From contig NZ_JANADK010000001.1 in the NCBI RefSeq assembly GCF_024199795.1, forward strand, positions 1,240,001 to 1,304,000: a stretch of DNA of 64,000 bases, read 5' to 3'. Positions 58,904-64,000 of the stretch are shown here, one piece after another. Position 1 is the stretch's first letter. Each line of letters starts with the position of its first letter. Made by a program: the position numbers and the translations under genes. This DNA is from Bradyrhizobium sp. CCGB01 (GTDB taxonomy: Bacteria; Pseudomonadota; Alphaproteobacteria; Rhizobiales; Xanthobacteraceae). The notes beneath the pieces are model-generated. The model searched no databases, was not told where the DNA came from, and was given only the letters and a program-made list of their open reading frames with translations.

Positions 58904-60085
58904 TCATGCCTGCGGGAGCTGCGGCGAATTCTCCGGCAGCAGATGCTCCTTCAGGATCAGCCCGACGATCAGCAGTGGCGAGGAGAGGAATGCGCCCATC
59001 GGCCCCCACAGCCAGGTCCAGAACGCCAGCGCGACGAAGACGGCGAGCGCGTTCAGTGCCAGCCGCCGGCCGATGATGGTCGGCGTGACGAAGTGCCCTT
59101 CAATGAAGGTGATGCCGCCGAAAGCCAGCCCCGCCATCAGTCCGCCGCCGATGGTCGGGAAGGCGACCAGTCCCACCACGACCAGAACGACGAACATCGC
59201 GATCGGACCGATGATCGGGATGAAGTTGAGCGCCGCCGCGAGCGCACCGAGCCCGGCCGGATTGGGCATGCCGGTGATGGCGCAGACGATGCCGGTCGCG
59301 ACGCCCACGCCGATATTGATGACGGTCACCGTCAGAAGGTAGTTGCCGAGATGAATCTCGATCTCGTTGAGGATCCGCAGGGTGCGCAGCCGCGCATCGC
59401 GGTCGGCGAACGTCATGATCAGGGTCCGTCGCAGGTCGCGCCAGCTTGCGATGAACAGGATCAGCGTGGCGAAGAACAGCAGGAATTCGGCGAAGGTCGG
59501 CGACAGGAATTCCAGCGTCGGCTGTACCCATTCGAATTTCGGCAGCTGGAGGCTTGGCAGGCCCTCGGAGCCGCCGAGCATGGTTTGCAGCTCGCTCCAC
59601 AGTGCCAGCGGCCGGTCGAACACGTGTAGCTTGTCCTTCAACTGCGCGCCGAGCTCCGGCAGGCGCGAGCTCCACTCCATCGCGGGCGCGGCAATCAGCG
59701 CGACGACGAAGGCGACGACCATGGTCACCGCGGCCACGATCAGGACGGCACCGACCGCACGCGGCACGCGCCGCCGCTCCAGAAAGGAGGCGGCCGGCGA
59801 CAGCATGGTGCCGGCGACGATGGCCATCACGACCGGGAGGAAGAACGCCCTGGCGACGTAGAGCATCGCGACCACGGCAATCAGGAACAGGCCGGCGAGC
59901 GCAAAGGCGACGAACTCGGTGCGGCGGATCACCGGCGGCAACTCGACATGGCTGTCGGGAAGCGGGTCGCCCTCGTTGTTGCCGGAGATCAGACGTTCAG
60001 TGGGAAGTACGCGCACAATACCTCTCCCCGCACGGAAGCTTCTGCCCGCGCGCCCATAGATGACAGGAAAACGCTCGGGAGCCAT
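58904..60085 (-). CDS. AI-2E family transporter
   Basis: The 393-residue polytopic protein belongs to the AI-2E/PerM family, which includes TqsA and sodium-proton antiporters. The family segments are LYVARAFFLPVVMAIVAGTML, VTVINIGVGVATGIVCAITGMPNP and GALAAALNFIPIIGPI. The C-terminus has EGHFVTPTIIGRRLALN. The frame is open upstream, but the ATG at 60085 gives a sensible N-terminus. It is divergent from the L,D-transpeptidase gene. The substrate is not known. Confidence 0.9.
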   Translation of the reverse strand: MAPERFPVIYGRAGRSFRAGRGIVRVLPTERLISGNNEGDPLPDSHVELPPVIRRTEFVAFALAGLFLIAVVAMLYVARAFFLPVVMAIVAGTMLSPAASFLERRRVPRAVGAVLIVAAVTMVVAFVVALIAAPAMEWSSRLPELGAQLKDKLHVFDRPLALWSELQTMLGGSEGLPSLQLPKFEWVQPTLEFLSPTFAEFLLFFATLILFIASWRDLRRTLIMTFADRDARLRTLRILNEIEIHLGNYLLTVTVINIGVGVATGIVCAITGMPNPAGLGALAAALNFIPIIGPIAMFVVLVVVGLVAFPTIGGGLMAGLAFGGITFIEGHFVTPTIIGRRLALNALAVFVALAFWTWLWGPMGAFLSSPLLIVGLILKEHLLPENSPQLPQA

Positions 60086-60227
60086 TCGGGTTCCATCGCG
60101 GTTTCGTGAAGTTGTGCTCGCTTGACTGTGACGTCGCCGCCGCCGCGAGCGGCGGAACTTGAGTCGGTCCGGCTGCGTTTGTTGGGAAGCCGCATCACCC
60201 TGATGCATACGTCCAATGGGGCAGCAC

Positions 60228-61016
60228 ATGACAAAGTTGTCTTCAGTCCGTCGCCGCTTCGCGCCGCGCGCCGTCACCGCCATTGCCTTCGCGACAGCAT
60301 TGCTGACCGTACCGTTCTCGGCACAGGCCCAGACGTTCGGCTATGCGCCGATGCAGCCGCAGGGATATCTGCAGGACCAGGCTACCTATCCGCGGGGCTA
60401 CGCCAGTCCGCAAGGCTACGCGAGCGGTGAGCCCCAGGCCGCCGACGAGGATGCGGCGTTGCCCGACCGGCTGCGCAAGCAGATCGTCAGCTTCGATCGC
60501 AGCGAGCCGGCCGGGACCATCGTCATCGATACCGGCAACACCTATCTCTATTACGTGCTCGGCAATGGCCGCGCGATCCGCTACGGCGTGGGCGTCGGCC
60601 GCGAGGGCTTTACCTGGGCGGGCGTGCAGACTGTCAGCCGCAAGGCCGAGTGGCCGGACTGGCATCCGCCGGCGGAGATGATTGCACGCCAGCCCTATCT
60701 GCCGCGCTTCGTCGCCGGTGGTCCCGGCAATCCACTCGGCGCGCGCGCGATGTATCTCGGCTCGAGCGAATACCGCATCCACGGCACCAACGATCCCACC
60801 ACGATCGGCAAGTTCGTGTCGTCCGGCTGCATTCGTCTCACCAACGAGGACGTCAGCGATCTCTTCAGCCGCGTCAATGTCGGCACCAAGGTCGTGGTGC
60901 TGCCGAAGAACGCCCCGCTGATGGCGAAGGGCAGTGATCCCGCACGCAAGCGCCCGGTGACGACGCTGCCTTCGGGACGGCAGGCGCTGAACATCGCGAC
61001 GTCGGCCGTGAACTAG
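60228..61016 (+). CDS. L,D-transpeptidase (YkuD domain)
   Basis: The 262-residue exported enzyme makes 3-3 peptidoglycan cross-links or anchors outer-membrane proteins. A signal peptide ending SAQAQT is followed by a Gln/Tyr/Gly-rich stretch. The YkuD domain has the catalytic motif IHGTNDP...SSGCIRL, with the active cysteine near residue 200. The ATG at 60228 is preferred to the one at 60216. Rhizobial genomes carry many such enzymes. Confidence 0.92.
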   Translation: MTKLSSVRRRFAPRAVTAIAFATALLTVPFSAQAQTFGYAPMQPQGYLQDQATYPRGYASPQGYASGEPQAADEDAALPDRLRKQIVSFDRSEPAGTIVIDTGNTYLYYVLGNGRAIRYGVGVGREGFTWAGVQTVSRKAEWPDWHPPAEMIARQPYLPRFVAGGPGNPLGARAMYLGSSEYRIHGTNDPTTIGKFVSSGCIRLTNEDVSDLFSRVNVGTKVVVLPKNAPLMAKGSDPARKRPVTTLPSGRQALNIATSAVN

Positions 61017-61068
61017 AGCGTTTTCCAGCGAAGTGGGCACCGGCCCGCTTCGAGAAAACGCGACAAAA
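61015..61068 (+). repeat. Intergenic palindromic repeat, family shared with 51857-51910
   Basis: This element starts at the end of the transpeptidase stop codon, AGAGCGTTTTCCAGCGAAGT, and ends GAGAAAACGCG followed by ACAAAA. It aligns with the reverse complement of 51857-51910 over its whole length, with about a dozen differences. Its ends can pair (GCGTTTTC with GAAAACGC). A terminator role for the transpeptidase gene is possible. Confidence 0.75.
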
Positions 61069-61094
61069 CGGAATCTGGAGTTGAGCGAGGTGAC

Positions 61095-61748
61095 ATGAAG
61101 AGACGTTCGATCGGCAAACTGGCGGGCGGCGCGGCAGCGTGCTTCGCCGTCGCTTCGCTCAGCCTCGCGTTGACGCCGTCGGCGCATGCGGAAGATTTCT
61201 TCTCGGCGCTGTTCGGCGGCTTCCGCGCGCGGTCCGCGCCGGAGATTCGCATGCCGTTCCCGACCGACGACATGCCGCGCTACGACACGCCGCGCCAGCG
61301 GGCCTCTTATGGCGGCGGTACCGCCTATTGCGTGCGCGGTTGCGATGGCCGCTACTTCCCGGCGCAAGGAAACGACGCCGAAAGCAAGGCGCAATCCTGC
61401 AAGAGCTTCTGCCCGACGTCCGAAACCTCGCTGGTCTATGGCAGCAATATCGACGACGCCACGACGGACAAGGGAAAATCCTATTCCGAGCTGCCCAACG
61501 CGTTCCGCTACCGCAACGAGATCGTCGCGGGCTGCACCTGCAACGGCAAGGATCCGGTCGGGCTCGCCCAGGTCAAGGTCGAGGACGATCCCACCTTGCG
61601 CAAGGGTGACATCGTCGCGGGCAGCGATGGCCTGGTGGTCGCCAGCCGCAACGCCAACGACCGCCGCGGCGTCGCGATGAATTTCTCGCCGCTGCCGGAC
61701 TCGGTGCGCGCCAGATTCCGCCAGGTGCCGGTGGTGGCGAAGGAGTAG
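61095..61748 (+). CDS. DUF2865 domain exported protein
   Basis: The 217-residue product has a signal peptide (ending PSAHAEDFF) and a cysteine-containing domain. Family landmarks are TAYCVRGCDGRYFP, SCKSFCPTSETSLVYG and GCTCNGKDPVGLA, typical of DUF2865 in Bradyrhizobiaceae. Six or more cysteines suggest disulfides in the periplasm. The function is unknown. It follows the L,D-transpeptidase gene after a repeat element. Confidence 0.85.
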   Translation: MKRRSIGKLAGGAAACFAVASLSLALTPSAHAEDFFSALFGGFRARSAPEIRMPFPTDDMPRYDTPRQRASYGGGTAYCVRGCDGRYFPAQGNDAESKAQSCKSFCPTSETSLVYGSNIDDATTDKGKSYSELPNAFRYRNEIVAGCTCNGKDPVGLAQVKVEDDPTLRKGDIVAGSDGLVVASRNANDRRGVAMNFSPLPDSVRARFRQVPVVAKE

Positions 61749-61794
61749 GGGGGGCGCGGCATCGAGTGGGGCGGGCGCTGCCCCCCAATCTCAG

Positions 61795-61921
61795 CTGTCG
61801 TCCCTGCGAACGCAGGGACCCATAACCACAGAATTGGGTTTGGCGAAGACTCGGAGTTGCCAGCTCGCGCGATAACCCATCCCTGGGGTTCTGGGTCCCT
61901 GCGTTCGCAGGGACGACAGCG
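61795..61921. repeat. 127-bp inverted-repeat element
   Basis: Perfect 29-bp inverted repeats at 61795-61823 and 61893-61921 bound a 69-bp interior. Each arm also contains its own palindrome, TCCCTGCG-AACGCAGGGA type. It fills most of the gap between the convergent DUF2865 and chemoreceptor genes. The arms resemble a repeat that is very abundant between genes of Bradyrhizobium. Confidence 0.85.
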
Positions 61922-61942
61922 AGTGTGTAGCGCCAGCGCGGC

Positions 61943-64000
61943 TTACGCCGCGCGTATCTTCCCCAGGAAGTCGCTGACCTGCTGGCCGAGCTGGCGGCTC
62001 TGGGTTTCCAGCGTTTCCGAGGCTTGCTTGACGTTGTCAGCCGCACCGGCGGCGGTATCGGCGTCGGCCTTCACGCCGGTGATGTTGTCCGAGACGTTCT
62101 TGGTGCCTTGCGCGGCGTATTGCGTGCTGCGGGTGATCTCCTGCGTCGCGGCGCCCTGCTCCTGCACGGCGGCGGCAATCGCGGTCGCAACCTCGTTGAC
62201 CTCGCCGATGATGCCGCCGATCGCCTGGATCGCGTTGATGGCATCGCCCGCAACCCGCTGGATGTCGGCAATCTGCTCGGAGATGTCTTCGGTCGCCTTT
62301 GCGGTCTGGCTCGCCAGGGATTTCACCTCGGATGCGACCACCGCGAAACCACGCCCGGCTTCGCCGGCGCGCGCCGCTTCGATCGTGGCGTTGAGCGCGA
62401 GCAGATTGGTCTGCGCCGCGATGGTGTTGATCAGCCCGACGACCTCGCCGATGCGTCCCGCCGATTGCGCCAGCCCCTGCACGGTGCCGTCGGTCTCGCG
62501 TGCCTGGTTGACGGCGCGGCTGGCGATGCCCGCGGCATGGGCGGCCTGCTGGCTGATGTCGTTGATCGAGGCAGAGAGCTCCTCGGCGGCTGCCGCAACG
62601 CTCTCGACGCTGGTGGAGGCGTCGTTGGACGCCTTGCCGGCGATCTCGACGCGCTCGTTGGTCTGGCGCGACACCGTGGAGAGGTCGCCCGAGGTCTTGC
62701 GCATCTCGCCGGACGCCTCGCTCAGCTCGCCCAGCGATTTGCGCACCACGCCCTCGAATTCGCCGACATAGGCCTCCATCGCGCGCTGGCGCGCGGCGGC
62801 GCCGGCATTGCGCTCGCGCTCCTGCTCCTCGATCTTGAGCTTGTCGATCGCCTGCTGCTTGAAGGTTTCGAGCGCGCCGGCGAGCGAGCCGATCTCGTCC
62901 CTGCGGTCGAGATAACCGCTGTCGACGCCAAGATCGCCGCCGGCGACCTTGAGCATCGCATCGCGAATCTCATGCAGCGGCGTGATCACGCGGCGGCTGA
63001 CCGCCAGCATGGCGGCGCCGGTCAGGAGGATCGCGGCAACCAGGAGAGCGGTATTGACGATCAGCAATTGCACTGCGGACGCGCGCTGGGCCGCGGAATG
63101 ATCCTTGGCGGCTTGCAGGGCGGCGTCGGCGAGCTTCACCGCGCTCATCATGCGGGGCACCGAATAGGGGCTCCATTGGTTGGCTGTCATCGACGGCTTC
63201 TCGCCCTTGGCGATAGATGTGATGACGCCGTCGCGCGTCGAGGCATATTGCGGGTCGAAATAGGTCGATTTTGTTTCGGTGATCGCAGCCGCCAGCGGCG
63301 GCGGCAGTTGCATGCCCGATGCGGCAAGCTCGATCGCGGTCCAGGCAGCGTCGGTGCCGCCGACGAATTTGGTGTAGGCAAGCTGCACCTCGGGCGCGAT
63401 CTTGCCGCTTCCGAGGGCGTTGCCGACGATCTGCGAGGATTCACCGGCCGTGTTGCGGAGCAGCCAGGCCATCTGCTTGATCGTCAGGAGCTGGTCGATG
63501 GTCGCGTCTTGGTGGTTGACGCTCGCTGCGAGCGCGCCCGAGAGCTTGTCGAGCTGCGCCATCAGCGTGTCTTCGGTCGCCACATATTCCTTGGCAAGGC
63601 CTGCGCGACGATCGGCACGGGGCTTGACGGCCTCGATCCAGAACTCGGCCTGCGCTGCGAGCAGCGTCTTGTTCAACGTGCCGAGCTCGGAGAGGAACGT
63701 CTCGCGCTGGACCAGGTCGGTCGTGGGCAACAGTTCGAGCGTGCGGGCCAGCGCCGGCATCAGCGCCTCGCGAATCTCGCGGATGTATTTCTCGATGTCC
63801 TTGTCCATCGCCACGTCGGAGGTGAGCTGGCGGTTACTGGTCGAGCGGTCGGCCCGGATGTTCGCCATCGCCTTGAACACCTCGGCCGAAGCGGCCGAGA
63901 CCGCGACGATCCGGTTGGCCTGCTGAAGCCGGCCCCACGAGCTCCATGCGCTGATCGAGAAGCCGATGACGACGACGAGCGCGGTGGAGAGGATCACCGC
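61943..64000 (-). CDS. Methyl-accepting chemotaxis protein (5' end beyond window)
   Basis: About 685 residues of a chemoreceptor are visible and the frame remains open at the window end. The membrane helix LSTALVVVIGFSISAWSSW, at the very start, implies only a few residues are missing. A large periplasmic helical sensor domain of about 290 residues follows, then a second helix near 305-330, a HAMP domain (SRRVITPLHEIRDAML) and the signalling domain. The hairpin tip is NLLALNATIEAARAGEAGRGFAVVASEV. The C-terminus lacks a CheR-docking pentapeptide. Confidence 0.93.
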   Translation of the reverse strand, partial: AVILSTALVVVIGFSISAWSSWGRLQQANRIVAVSAASAEVFKAMANIRADRSTSNRQLTSDVAMDKDIEKYIREIREALMPALARTLELLPTTDLVQRETFLSELGTLNKTLLAAQAEFWIEAVKPRADRRAGLAKEYVATEDTLMAQLDKLSGALAASVNHQDATIDQLLTIKQMAWLLRNTAGESSQIVGNALGSGKIAPEVQLAYTKFVGGTDAAWTAIELAASGMQLPPPLAAAITETKSTYFDPQYASTRDGVITSIAKGEKPSMTANQWSPYSVPRMMSAVKLADAALQAAKDHSAAQRASAVQLLIVNTALLVAAILLTGAAMLAVSRRVITPLHEIRDAMLKVAGGDLGVDSGYLDRRDEIGSLAGALETFKQQAIDKLKIEEQERERNAGAAARQRAMEAYVGEFEGVVRKSLGELSEASGEMRKTSGDLSTVSRQTNERVEIAGKASNDASTSVESVAAAAEELSASINDISQQAAHAAGIASRAVNQARETDGTVQGLAQSAGRIGEVVGLINTIAAQTNLLALNATIEAARAGEAGRGFAVVASEVKSLASQTAKATEDISEQIADIQRVAGDAINAIQAIGGIIGEVNEVATAIAAAVQEQGAATQEITRSTQYAAQGTKNVSDNITGVKADADTAAGAADNVKQASETLETQSRQLGQQVSDFLGKIRAA

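Overview
The window is high-GC DNA with alphaproteobacterial gene content and looks like a Bradyrhizobium (or close Bradyrhizobiaceae) chromosome. The grounds are a 184-residue membrane-anchored cytochrome c matching CycM in size and layout, a urea transporter joined to a urease cluster, a Tad/Cpa pilus cluster, an OpgC-type glucan modification gene, and several intergenic palindrome families of the kind common in that genus. The genus is an inference; no rRNA or tRNA gene is visible.

Layout. 1-7.7 kb: methionine and core biosynthesis (metH cut by the window edge, metF, a luciferase-like oxidoreductase, pheA, kdsB, cycM). 7.9-15.7 kb: a Yej-type peptide ABC transporter with two tandem substrate-binding proteins, two permeases and a double ATPase. 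15.7-21.3 kb: small unknown genes, an NlpC/P60 hydrolase overlapping an M17 aminopeptidase, and a metallophosphoesterase. 21.4-34.3 kb: a Tad pilus locus (tadD; tadC, tadB, cpaF, cpaE, cpaD, cpaC, cpaB, cpaA; a 54-residue Flp pilin; a lone secretin N-domain protein; two TadE-like proteins), with a fatty acid hydroxylase/sterol desaturase gene inside it. 34.4-36.8 kb: DEAD-box helicase, infA and cold-shock protein.

37.2-49.9 kb: a nitrogen-scavenging block. A sigma-54-type promoter lies before urtABCDE, which runs into ureDAB, an inserted DUF559 gene between 60-bp direct repeats, a SpoT-like HD hydrolase, ureC, a small monooxygenase, and ureEFG. UrtABCDE would import urea, UreABC would hydrolyse it, and UreDEFG would load nickel. 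50-64 kb: a CHASE-type HWE-like histidine kinase with a degenerate N-box, a TetR regulator, OpgC, a siderophore receptor with a PepSY membrane protein, stress and envelope proteins (DUF883, AI-2E family, L,D-transpeptidase, DUF2865) and a chemoreceptor cut by the window end.

Most genes are ordinary. The most notable signals are the repeat-flanked DUF559 gene splitting ureB from ureC, the SpoT-like hydrolase in the urease cluster, the sigma-54 promoter with a distal inverted repeat before urtA, CtrA-like sites in the Tad locus, the altered histidine kinase, and four intergenic palindromic repeat families.
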